A stretch of 64,000 bases of DNA, taken from the NCBI GenBank assembly GCA_947579665.1, contig OX388348.1, forward strand, positions 11,842,001 through 11,906,000. Direction: 5' to 3'. Source of the stretch: Sympetrum striolatum. Its lineage: Eukaryota > Arthropoda > Insecta > Odonata > Libellulidae. Positions 12,960 through 25,015 of the stretch are shown here, one piece after another (the stretch's first letter is position 1; every line of letters starts with the position of its first letter). Position numbers and translations under genes: made by a program. Under the pieces are notes generated by a model. It was given only the letters and a program-made list of their open reading frames with translations. It ran no database searches and was not told the DNA's origin.

Positions 12960-13325
12960 TGGTAATTAACCACCCACCACCCTTTATGTTATCTAACATT
13001 TAGTCATCTAACACCTTTGTCTTCCCCTCTGTTATTCTCCTTGTATTCTACCCTCGGTTACTAACTTTGCCAGTACTTTCCCTCTCAATATTTAAACCAC
13101 CCATTTCCTCTGTCGATGCTTAATTATTTCAATTTAAAGTCCTCTCTACCCCAACCATCTCCAGCACCTCCGTGTTCGTTTTCCTATCAGCCCACCTGCT
13201 CTTTACCATACTTTCAACGGCATACCAACATCCCGAAGTCCTCAAAACTTCCCCTTTTTTTAAGGTCCACGTTTCACACCCATGCAGCAAAATACTCCCC
13301 ACTAACATTCTCACCCTTCACGAAG
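12960..13325 (-). mobile_element. Non-LTR retrotransposon (LINE) reverse-transcriptase fragment
   Basis: On the minus strand, 13,314-13,129 reads SILLHGCETWTLKKGEV... then SRWADRKTNTEVLEMVGVER. This matches the C-terminal region of LINE reverse transcriptases (LLYGCETWTL... and DRxTNxEVL... are typical). A further frame-disrupted part to about 12,965 still reads like the end of the same domain (MLDNIKGG). It is a dead fragment. Confidence 0.75.
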
Positions 13326-15475
13326 ACTGACTTGACCAATCAAACTTGACTCTTCCAAACATCAAATCTGAATAAAATCCACTATAAATGTATAACGTTT
13401 ATAGAGAATTGCATTATTTTGTTTTTATTAAACAATGCTGTTCCATCGCCAATCTCTATGTGATCATGAATGTTTGGCATGTAGAGGGTTAAATATTCAT
13501 ATTAATGTTTCGAATATTTTTTATATCAAGCACTGGGTATAGGGTAACTTTGCATGTAAGGGCGAGCGCCAAGGAAAAACCCCAATGAAAAACACTTTTA
13601 ATAAGTCCGACGTGATCGGAAAACGAACTCAGAATGCCCGTGTTGTGTCTGTAACTAAAGCAGCTTCCCGGGTAGAGGGAGATCCAGGGTGAGATTCCCG
13701 GCTCTAGCAGATTATTTTCTAGTCCGTTTTCCTATGGATTTTATGCTAAGATTGGGTTAGTGTCCAAACGTTACAATTTTGAAAAAAAAATCCCGAGGCT
13801 ACGAATCATTTAGTTACTTCATCTGTTGTCTTTTTCCGGGTCTTCCGGATAAGGGATATCCGGACATATGATCCCCCACTTCACCTGTCAAGACATGGAA
13901 GAAGTTGGAAAGAGCCAACTATTACTATATAACTCCGAGGCGTAAGGGAAACTTTTCTATCTCCGCACAATCGTTACGTTTTGCTCGTATATTGAAGCGC
14001 TCACAAGGAGTGCCGTAAATCTCCTTTCTACGAAAATAAATGAAGTCCTTTGTGGTCTGCTTGACCTCGTTCGAACCAGCGACGCCCGGTGAGAAAAGCT
14101 TATTTACGTGTTGACCCAACTTCGTGAAGGACTTCGCCGTCAAGGGGATAAGCACCGTTATTCATATCCATCGCCGCCTTTTCTGTCTAATACCGTTTTC
14201 AATAGGGCTGGGGATTGTCGGTCATGATCTTCGGAATTTCTGTTTGAAAAAATCGGACCGTTCTCGGAGAAATCTTTTTTATGGCAGGTTCCGTGTCGCT
14301 TGATGCTCGGTGTGGTGCATTTTAAAGGAAACGGGAATCTAAGTAGCATGATAAACTGGAATGAATTTTTGGTGTCCAAAATTCTTGTACTAATCGTTGT
14401 TTTACTGTGTCTTTCGCTTTGGGTTATGTGTTCTATTTTAAAGTATACAGATTTAGGTTTAATATTGTGGTACTTGTTAACGTGTAAAAATCCATATCAA
14501 AACCAATGTTTTATTAGACCACTTTATTTTAAGAGTGACACTTCATCTTCAAAATTAGTCATCCTTAAAGTGGTCTGTTATAAGTTTGGTTTTGCTATGG
14601 ACATTCTATTTTCCTAAAATAAAAATTGGAATCGTTGAGCCGTATATTTTTCGACAACTGGCCCATTTAGTATAGTCAGCATTGTCGTATTTTATGAACA
14701 TAGAAATCCAAATATTCCTTAAAGTTCAAATATTTAATTTTGACGAATGCTTTTATAATTTACTTTTTGAATGGTTTGATGAATAAATTTTATATAAAAT
14801 ATAATTCCTTCGTTAGTATTAGAAATTGCAATTTAATTTTACTATTGAAATGTGTTATAATTATTTTTAATGTAGTCAATAATATTCTTTGATAAAATTT
14901 AAATATTTAATACTTATAGTTAATAGTAGTTTAAACGACATATTTTATATTAAAAACATTTCTCCGCCCATATGAGAAATTTTAATTGAATTTCACTATC
15001 GTTCCATGTTGTTATTTTTATTTAAAAACAAATAGTTGCGAGGAATATTCGTAGTTTACTGTTCGCTGTTATATGATTTGCACTTCGCTTATTTAGATAG
15101 TCGATTTTCTCACTTTGTAGAGACCTCTGACTATATTTTTACTCTCCTTTTCAAATTATCTCCTTTCGTTTATTTCATTATTGTCTGTTCAATACGTTTA
15201 ACGCATTGTTCTAACATTAGGTCGGGAAAACAGTTTCATCTCCATATTATCGCCATTTGATGCAATGCTCATCCATCTAAGTCCTCTTCGTTGTCATTCA
15301 ATTTCCTCGTTTGAAACAGTTCCAGAGATATAAGACGGTTGCCCTTGAAATGTTAACGTGTTTCGCACAAGAACGACAAACTATTTCATGACGTATTGCC
15401 TAACGAGGACTTTATGGAAGTCTGCGATACGCCTATCATCAAACGTTTATTTTCATGTAGTCGTTGGAATCCGTT
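13326..15475. other. Non-coding DNA with a GC-rich patch at 13,840-14,330
   Basis: A possible decayed B box lies near 13,690 on the + strand (gggtgagattcccgg). Otherwise nothing supported. Confidence 0.35.
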
Positions 15476-16960
15476 CAGACTGGAAACTGTATGGTCCAGT
15501 TTCGGCGTCTACCCAGACTCACAAATCTCGGTGTGATACACCGAATTGGGGCTGCAGACGTCAAAATTTCGGAAAGAGAAATTCCTGACCTCAATTCTGC
15601 TCCCGAAACGTTTTTTCCTCCGATTTTAGCCATGGGAATAGCTCGAGGTCGATTCGGAAACTGTATTTGGACAGTTGATCGACTAGCTTGAAATTCGTCA
15701 TCGCAACACAGGTTTTCAGGACCAGATTTCACTCGCTTCGTATCGGTTACGAAAATGTTCAATTAACGAGGAGATTTTTGTATTATTTTTGAGAAGTACT
15801 TGTCTTGTCGTGTTTTGATATGTTGACATTGTTCTACGTCAGAAATTATCCGAGAATCATTTCACTGATTCACGAAATCAAACGAGGTTTGTTAGAATTG
15901 ATAGTAAAATTTTCGATGATCAATTAAGGTAATTAGAATTTAGATCTTTATTTAGTATCTCCGAAGTTTGTATACTTATGTATTTAAGATGTTGAAGTTT
16001 TCTTATTTAAAAAGATGAAATTCACGACTAAAATTTAGGATGAATGACTCAACGTTGTCCACTCAGAATTTTGATCAAACATACCTTTTTCGCAAGTTGT
16101 TTCCTTGACCTTATTTCCTTGTTTTTGCAATTTCTGTAACAAAAGAAAATCCTTATTCTCAAATGTGCATCCTCTACATTATTTCTCGAAGCCATTGGAC
16201 TAGATAAATAGTATTTCGGAGCTATCAGAAGAGATAGATATTTCGTTTATTCATTGATACTTTCAGTTATTAAATTACCGGTAACAATTAGCATTATAAT
16301 TTACGTTTTACATATTCGACTTTATTATTATTATTGGATTTAAGCGTTACAGTTGGAGTAATAACTCGGAGGTAAGTTGGTAAAATTTGGTATACATAAA
16401 AATTGGTCTTATACTAATATAAGTTAACATATATCAATTCTATAATACTATAATATACAGTACTATACACGGTACAAATTAAAATAAATACAATAATAAT
16501 GACTAATAGAAAAAATATAGCAACTAGCTACAAAAATACAATTATTTCAATATATTTATCTTTGCATCTTCATTATTAATAAGAATAACAATAATATGTT
16601 TATTACTGGTATTATCCCATTGACAATTTAAAATCAAAGTATTTGCAGAGTTATAAACTACTATCACAATACGAAATATAATCAAGTTAGTAAGAATTAA
16701 ATATTACGATTATTGACAACTTTCCGCTCTTATGTGGTATTTGACAATTTTTAAATAAGTTATTCTGTAGGAAAGAGTAGACAATTATCACAATGAAATC
16801 GAAGCAATACTTAACCAAACCCAATTCTTTGTATCGTACTTTTTTGCAATACCTTTCGGTTGTAATTTACCCTTTGTCACCTCTGAGCCACTGGCCCTTT
16901 TAATTAAGAATTCAAGAAGCCATAGTAAGATCACATCAGTATAAAAGTATCAGCTATAGG
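15476..16960. other. CpG-rich patch (15,480-15,730) then very AT-rich DNA
   Basis: The patch has frames on both strands without domains. 16,300-16,750 is extremely AT-rich. Confidence 0.35.
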
Positions 16961-16969
16961 TGAAGAAGC

Positions 16970-17410
16970 AGGAAGCGTACACCGCGGCTGACTCGGGGCG
17001 GGAAAAAATACGAATTGCGCAACTCTTTTGTTCGCAAGACTTTCTCCTCCGGGGAATATGGAATGGATCGGTGGAAAAAGAAGTGACGGCCGAAATGATT
17101 GCTCAAGATGTCTCCCCTACCTACCATCGCCCTCCCTCACGGATTTCTTAATTTCCCAACGCATCCTTGCTCCCGAGCATCTTCCCCCGGTAAAAACTTC
17201 GATAGTTTCCATATCTCCGTTTGCGGTTCGTCCGATTGTGTTTTTCCCCTCTGCCGCGATTTGGGTCTCGAAATAAAAGTCGCTCGATAAGTTGAGGCAC
17301 GAGTCGATATTCGTGGTGCAATTGATGTGGGTATCGAGATACTTGGGTTGTTGATCTGACAACCCCCAACCGATGTATTTCTCGCTCCAATTGGTCTCCA
17401 TGATGTACTC
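16970..17410. other. CpG/GC-rich island
   Basis: Overlapping open frames on both strands, none recognisable. Confidence 0.4.
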
Positions 17411-18559
17411 CCCGGTTTTGTTGCTAAAATAAGCTTATTTCCAAATTACTTGAGTAGTCTAAAATTTTTATGTTGCTTTCATAGAAAACTAGCTTAAGTT
17501 TATTAAGTAAATTCTCAACGTGGAAAATAGAAGTAAGATTGAATTTAGTACTCCATCTTTTTCTAAATAATACAGCCAAATATTTACAAACTGAAAATAT
17601 ACTGCTAAATATGTAAGAAGAAGTAAAATATTCTCAAGGGAAACCTTTTTAATCAATATAAAGGCATCTTAAATATGTGAAGGAAAAAATGGTTGTAGCA
17701 TTAGTTTTTGATCTCTAATTCTCATGTTTGCTGCACGTGTACACAATAAATTAGGGAATTAATCACTTAACCACGGAAAACAATTCTTGAGCATGGGCCA
17801 GTGAGTTTTCAGACCGAAAACTGACGAAAGATGAATTTTCTGTGAATCGTATGCGTGAGAAATGGCTGTTATTCAATTAGTATGCTATCAAAGATTATCA
17901 AATCAGAGTCCATAAAATTTAAAGCCGCCGTAGTCGATTCCAAAGTCAATTAAATTTGAATTTTAAATGATCCTTCGGACAATCTGTTATCTCAAACAGC
18001 TGGACTCTTCTGTACTCGATGTCTTAACAACACGATAAAAAGCTTATCGTAATGATAACAATAAACGACATTATTTCATGGTGAGAACGAGACATAAGTC
18101 TATTCTTACATCCAAACCTTGGTCATTAAGTATTTCAAGGAAGAGCTTTTAGGAATAGGACTAAAGAAAGAGCAAAAAGAGGGAAATATTTTGTGAGTTA
18201 CTAAAAAAACCTATGTCAGTACTGCGGAATATCGTAAATACCCTGAAGGAAAACAAGAGAAGGGCATCGAAAACCTAAACATTAAAATTAAATGGATATT
18301 ATTTATTATTATAGTTAATACTAACATTTAATTGAAGAAATATGGTGAAAATATATGCCTTCTATAAATCTTTCTATCTATATATTAGATAAGATAAATT
18401 ACATATATAGATTAGCTCTTTGTATTGCATAGGTCACCGATGGCAATTATCAAAAAGGCGTACTGAGAACTATCGTTTAACCTCGTTTTAGTTTTTACAA
18501 AGACGTTAATATGGGCGGATGTATGAAAACCCCAATATGTTCCCAATCATCTTCATTTT
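17411..18559. other. AT-rich non-coding DNA
   Basis: Nothing recognised. Confidence 0.4.
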
Positions 18560-19130
18560 CCCTCCTAGAGGAATTTAAAATGTAATTAAGATACTCTACT
18601 TTCAAACGGGGGATTCTTAATCGTTAAGAATTCCCCCAATTAACGCGAATAAGAGCCAAAAATGGTGATTAGCACTACACGACCGTTTTAATATGCGTAT
18701 CTTAATTTTCCACGGCGATTAAAGCATATTCTACCAAGAGGGGTAATTTTTCACTCATTATGCTACGTTATTTGTACGATTATGCGCGATTATTCACCGG
18801 TTATTATCGCGATCTGCTCCTTGAAAAGATGTATATTTTTCCTCGGCGTTAATCGGACATTTTTCATCATTATGCTGTCGAGATTTATAATTTTTCATCT
18901 CGGTTGAGTGACGGCCTTGACTGGGAATGCCACGGCTTATTCTAAACGCCGTTCACGCAATCCGTCCCGAGACATGATTTAGAATGCTCTATTATGAAAA
19001 GACCTTAGACACTTCCATGCCGCGTAAATTGAGCCCTAGAGGGTGGACTATAAATACGGCCGGGTCGTTTAAGCAATGGGAGTCGCAATTATGAAATCGG
19101 CCTTCGTTGTTTTCTCGGATGGCCCAGACT
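18560..19130. promoter_or_regulatory. Candidate regulatory segment rich in TAAT-type and CpG motifs
   Basis: The segment mixes homeodomain-type cores (ttaatttt, cattatgc, ttattatcgcg), frequent CpG and little simple sequence. It includes a hairpin (ggggattcttaa at about 18,609 against ttaagaattcccc) and a TATA-box-like string tataaata near 19,050. It has no open frame. A regulatory role is inference only. Confidence 0.2.
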
Positions 19131-20299
19131 TTGAATGCTTTAGTTTCTGCTTTTTTCTCCGTACAAGTCTTGAATCTCAGATTTGAGTTATTACCCCTTT
19201 TCTGGGTTGTCTGGAAACCTCTTTATTTCCACTGTTAATGTTCGAAGTAGAGTCAGTGAGCGTCCACAGTCTTGGTTCGCAATCTGTTTAGCCTCACCAT
19301 AATGCACCGTAACGTAGTGGTGTGCTCGACGATTTCTGATTGTTCTTAGCATTGGCTATTTTGCGCATATCTCCTTCTTATTTACGCTGGGATAAGTTTT
19401 AAAAATTCAATCTTTCCACGAGCGATAACACAATTACAGAGTAAAAAAGTTATTCAAACTATTGGTGTTTACACCCCCTGCCACGCGCTGAAATGCTGCT
19501 GGGAGATGTATGATGAAGACACGTACGAGAGAAATATAATTCTTTTTTTGGGATAACGTATTTTTACTTAATGTCATTCTGCGGTTGCGTTTTTAATACA
19601 AATTTTTGTCGAAGTTGACAAAACAAACTATTTTGGACCCCGCAAAGGTTTAGTTAGAGCTTAATTAGTTAGACGAGCTATTCACCTTATTAGTTGACTT
19701 TGCTAATTGCCTATTTTGGGTAGTTAGTCACTCAATTAGTTGTTTGGTAACGTAAACTAAAGATATAACTAGTAGAGCAAAGTGTAAGGAACTGAAAGGA
19801 TCTGTGAAGATTTTTTAATTGCTCTAACTTTCCTAGATAACTACTGTGAAAAAAAAGAACAAAAACTGGTTGAAATCTTAAATGAAAAGAGAAACACTGT
19901 ATTCACGTTATCTTTTATGGTAATAGAACAACAAACACAACTATCATTAACGAATTATTATTAATTTCGAACTAAAACCAGGTAAATCTCTGTTGCTGCG
20001 GAAAGGTTGGGCACCAGGCTACTAACCTATGAGGAACTTAAAAAAATGTCAGTATTTTATCAAACCCATTGCCAGTGTAGAGGTCTAAGATAAGAACGGA
20101 GCCGTCATCGAGTGTCAAAAATAATGATATTCCTCTAATTAAACGGATTAACATTCTCGAGATAAGCTCGTGTCCGTTTTCGAATCTTACACGCCGAAGA
20201 TACAGTCGGCAGTGGTACTTGTCGCTCCCTCCTCAACTCTCTGGCAAGGTGTGACAATTTAAATTACAACTCTTCCTTTTGATCAGCTCCGTTTGATTC
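19131..20299. other. Non-coding DNA
   Basis: Nothing recognised. Confidence 0.4.
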
Positions 20300-20960
20300 T
20301 TGTCGATAATCCCGATGGACACGAGTGTTTGGGCCCGTCAGTACCGAAGTGTAGTTGGGCCTTCGAAACAAGTGTCACGTTCAAGTGAATTCGCCCAGCT
20401 GAAAGAAAATAGAAGAAATCCTTCCAGACAGGTGTTCTCCTTCGAGGACGCTTTTTCTTTCTGCAGGCCCCGCGTGGAAGCCATTAGCGGCGTCGTGGCC
20501 TCTTTGTTCGCGGCTACCAGAAAGAACAGGAGGGCGGATTTTTGGGGTTTCGAAGGCCCAGTGAGGGCGAGACAGCGATGTGACGAAAGGTTTTGAAGGA
20601 GGACTGGGTTAGAATAAGGCGGCCGGAGACGCGGCCGGACCTCTCCGAAGGCCGGTTTTGCCCTTCTGGGAGGGTGGGGTCGGCGGCCCCCTACCTGCAG
20701 TCTCCTCCCTGAGTGAAAGTCAAAGGGATTGACACGAGTGGATTTTGTCACGCACCGTGGCCACTTATATCCCCGGCCAAGCGTCAAGTATATCAAACTG
20801 GACTTATAGATGTTTCGCCCCCACCCCGTCGATTCTTCCCGGTGATTGAATCGCCCAGGGAGGCTTTGTCGCGGCGAGGTCTTCATGCAGATTGTTTGGC
20901 GCTGTTGGTGGGGTGCCCCTTTGTCCTTATTTTCCGTTATGATTTGTCAGAATGTTTGAG
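20300..20960. other. Largest GC-rich island
   Basis: About 660 bp of GC-rich sequence with open frames on both strands (182 codons on the minus strand, 98 on the plus). Neither gives a known domain. A promoter, a 5' exon or an unconstrained island are all possible. Confidence 0.35.
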
Positions 20961-22644
20961 TTTGGCCTGTCGCATGGTAGAGAAGTTGTAACGCCATAAA
21001 ATCCCTACTGTACTGGTAACGTTGTATTGTTTTACCGTTAGACAGTGTATCATTCACCCTACCGTTGAAATATCTCGTGGATTACTATTTTTGTCTGCCG
21101 TTAGTTACAAGGGGAGCACCTTATTAATACTCACAAGTAATAAACGCTTGAATAACATTCCGCGATACTCGGTAGAAATTCCTTCTTGAAAAGAAATTCT
21201 CGGTAGGAATTCATTCATTCTTGTCTTTACTAGCAAAACTTGTACGATTTGGAATTGGAGTACTTGTGAAATTTGTTCAAGTTTTGTTAGTAAATACTCT
21301 TTTAATAAACGCTTATTTTCGTATAAATTCCTTAGCGGTCCCGGAGCCATTATACCTCGTAATTGATTATAAATTACCGTTTTGATCAATTTTACTGATA
21401 ATTTCATTTAAAGCTATAGATTCGTGGAAGATTTTCCAACTTGATTATGCATTTGATAGTGTTCTATTTGACCTAGTATCTGGCCTGATTTTATGCATAA
21501 ATTAAATTCTAATCTTGCTAATAAAATCCAGTTCATTTAGCCCATCTTCGTGATTTACGTGATCGAATGGTACTGAATCGTCCCCGTTAATTGTCGGTAA
21601 CAATTGTTGTTTTTGAAATAGTTTATTGTCTTAATTTCTTTCTTTGGGTCTATCTGGTCTTGCTTGCATTTTAGCTGACCTTAGAATTTGAATTAGAACG
21701 GACGATTTTATGTATATGCTGATAAATAAGAGTGTTATCAGTCATCAAAGTTGTTTTCGGTCTTTGTCCATACCCTTGAGAACACCTTGGCAAAATTACA
21801 TTCCAAGTGAGGATAACATTTTGGTTAGTGTGCAGTACATGTTTTTCGGCTACGGTTGTAGTAAACGGTACTCGAAAGTCGATATTTATTACAAGTTTTG
21901 TCTGAAAAACCAATCGGTATATTTCACAGCTATTCGTGTCTTCCTTTAAAGGAAATAATTTAGCTTTTCGCTCGCGTGTTGCCGACATTTTATTGTCAAC
22001 CTTGTTGCGGCTTTGGTTTAGGCAATCACTTCTGCCAAGGGGTGAGCTTGACAGGTTGTAAAACATGGTGCTTTGTTCTGCGTGTAGCGTAACACGGCGG
22101 AAAGAAAAATAAATTTCTTCAATGGCACTGGGAACACGGAAGGGTGTATTTTCGAGTCGTTTAGTCATGGTGGCAGTCGCCTCGATTCGTCTGTGGTTTG
22201 TTTTTGGTCATCAATTTGCCACAAAACTCTCCTGACTTCTTAATGTTAAAATCGAAAAACCGTGGAGAATGTTTTGTCCGCGATAAATCAATTTTGTCTC
22301 AAGAACGGTCGTTGGGATTAGGTTTTATTCAAGGTATCATATATGTGTTGATTATAGTCTGCGGTGTGACTTTGACCTCTCTATAAGTTCGAATCTCTCA
22401 AAGAAAGATAGCCATGACAGAGGTCATTCCCCCACTCCTTTTTCTGGTGGTAAATTTGTTGTTGGCAAGGTACGGGGTTATTATCAATAAACTTCGTCTT
22501 CTATCCATAGGATGCCTAATTTAAGAGTGTAGTAGTGGTAGAAGTCGCATGGGCTAATTAGATGCAAATGAATCTGGTATATACATGCTCAACCTTGTGG
22601 AAGGGAGCCATAATAAATTAATACACTCTTTGTAACGTACACGG
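20961..22644. other. Non-coding DNA with one minus-strand open frame of 165 codons
   Basis: The frame at 21,671-22,168 starts in a strong context (gccaccATGA) but resembles no family. See findings. The rest shows nothing. Confidence 0.3.
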
Positions 22645-22838
22645 ATATATTTTCAAAGTGACTAGTTTCGTCAATGAACTAACATCTTCAGGAAGATGTC
22701 TTTTCATTCCTGAAGATGTCAATTCATTCCTAAAGATGTTAATTCATTCCTAAATATGTAAATTCACTCCTGAAGATGTCAATTCATTCCTGAGAATGTC
22801 AATTCATTAACGAAACTAGTCGCCTTAAAAATATATTT
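22645..22838. mobile_element. Inverted-terminus element with five 20-bp tandem repeats
   Basis: The outer arms (22,645 onward: gatatattttcaaagtgact agtttcgtcaatga; and inward from 22,838) are imperfect reverse complements over about 45 bp. The middle, 22,709-22,808, is five 20-bp units of the type cctgaagatgtcaattcatt. There is no coding capacity. Confidence 0.75.
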
Positions 22839-24119
22839 GTGAAAATTATTTAGTGTTTTTTCATTTATTAGATGCAAATGAATTGCTTGTTTACGTATTG
22901 GCTATCATCTTCAACATTGGAAGCGCGGAAAAGCCCAAATGGCAACTCAATTAATGTCTTATTTTTCGTCAGTTAGTTGGAGGTTGGTGGTGGGTGGTGG
23001 TGGGTTAAAGGATTGAAAGATATGATTTGTAGACTAAGTAGAGGGAAAAGGGTTTTGCATTTTAGAGTAGATTGGTCAAGATAACCATACACTTATTGGT
23101 GTATTATCCGACGAAACATCTTAGGGATTTTGGTATGTTTAGCTTAGCCCAGTTCCAGATTGAGTTTGTAAACATAAGAGAAAAATGTGGAAATTGCTCC
23201 ACGTGCTCTCTGGAGACTTTTATCTGGAATTTTATTTTAGAGTTACGGCGATTCAGTCAGCATTGTCTGAATGCAACTGCCGTCGATAAAACTGTATCCG
23301 TTTCCTACGAGTCGTGATTTGTTGATGACCCGGAATTTTTTACTAACGTATGGACCATAAAATCAAGCTCTCAGAGTATTAAATTAGATACTCAGATATA
23401 TCTTGTAGAATCGTCAAGGAAATACATTTTTCGCCAAAAAAATGCGTTTCATTTGGCCCTATCATTACAATTTTTAGGATTAAATAGAGTGGAATGTGAA
23501 ATTCTAGTAAGTTTGATTACTTTGATTGACTCGAAAGGTTAGTTATTAATAATTATAGTCGTGGTTTACATTATCCTAAATCGTGGTAAATTTCCAATAG
23601 TGCCACAACGAAAGGAAACTCGCTTTTCAGAGTCCACAAAATGTCAAGTGCACAAAGTCTCCTCGCGTTGTGATTATGGAGGAGTTCCACCAAGTCACAC
23701 TTCAATCCGTCATATTTCCTAGAGTCTTTTGATATTTCTGTAAGTTTTTACATCGTGTCATTATACTTCCACCAGGTTTTGTACCTATTAGTAGTTTTAG
23801 ATGTTAATAATATGCTTGAGATATATTAATTTCAGTTTGTCTCCATGTACAATCATGCATTGGACAATTACAATGAAAGATGTAACGTGACAAACATCCG
23901 ATAAACCTGGGTAACCGGGATTCCAACACGTAACCATAGGAAGCTAACCGGTCATTAGGCACCCGAGATCTCCATTGTCTGCTGAAAAATTTGGTCTATG
24001 TTCCGTTGCTTTGTTTGTTGTTGGCGACGATGAAGTTCAGAAGCTTTCGCAGTAGCAACTCCATTGTACGCACCGTAAACATGTTAGAGAGCACAAGAAC
24101 TGAGAATTGTACATAAGGC
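22839..24119. other. Non-coding DNA, one weak SINE footprint
   Basis: Near 23,905-23,975 the minus strand reads gtgttggaatcccggtt, B-box-like. Otherwise nothing. Confidence 0.35.
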
Positions 24120-24520
24120 GAGTTTGTCTGAAGAAGCCCCCGGGCGACATTCACTTCATCCTCCGTGGACAGTCCCCATCCCCGGCCGGAGGTATTTGCA
24201 CCTTCGTAAGTGGTCGTCGGAGACCGAAGGGGGCGGAAGAGGCAGATGGGGAAAAGAGGGGAATCAGCGGGGTGAATGAGAGGAAGGGCCAGCCAAGGTG
24301 ATCTGGTCTCTCAACATCCCTCTCCCTTCATATTCCCGTCATTTCTCCACCTTCTTCCCGCATCTTTCCTCCTGTTCGCCCCTTGTCAACTATTTTCCTC
24401 GCTCTTTTTCATCTTCCTCGACGTCCATCTTTGTCTCGCCATTTAATCTATCCCCGACGACCCGCTCGTTTTCGCCCCCGAGCGCGATGTATCGCCTCGT
24501 GTTGCTGTTATGTCGAAGGA
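24120..24520. other. GC-rich island
   Basis: GC-rich, with ggccgg and cccccgggcg runs. Possible promoter of ash1, but no initiator or supported exon was found. Confidence 0.35.
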
Positions 24521-24601
24521 TGGTTGTGTGTGGGGTTACCAAGTCCCGGCAGGAAACTGGGTTGTTTAAAACTATGAAAGAGTTGAATTGTTGTTTAAAA
24601 G

Positions 24602-24905
24602 GGCTTGAACTGAAACTGTGCTTTAGCGAAATTTTGTTTGTTAGCGATTGGTGGTTGAGCGTTTCGATTTTCGATTCATAGTAAAAATAACCGCGTCTTA
24701 ATTAGGCGGATTATTCTTAATAGATCTTTCTTGGATTATTGTTGGAAAGGGGTTGTATTAAACTCTTCTTCAGCGAGATTTTGTTTTTTAGCGATTGTTA
24801 GTTGACTTTGCAGCACTCTGTCATTTCAGTTTTCGATTCATAATGATAATAATAATAATCACGAATTAATAAGGCAGATCATACTTAACAGATGTTCCTT
24901 TAAAG
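24602..24905. repeat. Tandem duplication, about 150-bp units
   Basis: Copies near 24,602-24,735 and 24,755-24,905 share agcga.attttgtt, ttagcgattg, gattttcgattcata and aattaataggcgga-like boxes in order. Confidence 0.7.
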
Positions 24906-24929
24906 TCATCTTTTTAGTTACAAACACAA

Positions 24930-25015
24930 ACAATCGTGCCCTAACCAGGATTCGAACCCAGGACCAGGACGACCAGAACATTCTAAGGCTATCACGCTAA
25001 ATTTTACGCCATTTA
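24930..25015 (-). mobile_element. tRNA-derived SINE footprint
   Basis: Minus strand: tagcgtgatagcc (A-box-like) then cctgggttcgaatcctgg (strong B box). The best preserved of the series after the one at 3,396. Confidence 0.55.

Noticed and set aside
20315..20434. ATG-containing frame ending cag|gtgttc as first ash1 exon
   Set aside because: The donor is weak, and there is nothing to choose it over many similar candidates.
20338..20886. 182-codon minus-strand frame as a gene
   Set aside because: It lies in a GC-rich island where stops are rare; the peptide has no known motif, and an opposite-strand frame overlaps it.
22658..22824. Hammerhead ribozyme (ctgaaga ... gaaac) in the 20-bp repeat element
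   Set aside because: Sequence between the two core boxes does not pair to form stem II.
3396..25015. Functional tRNA genes at the B-box motifs
   Set aside because: No full cloverleaf with paired acceptor stem could be made; the motifs are better explained as SINE remnants.
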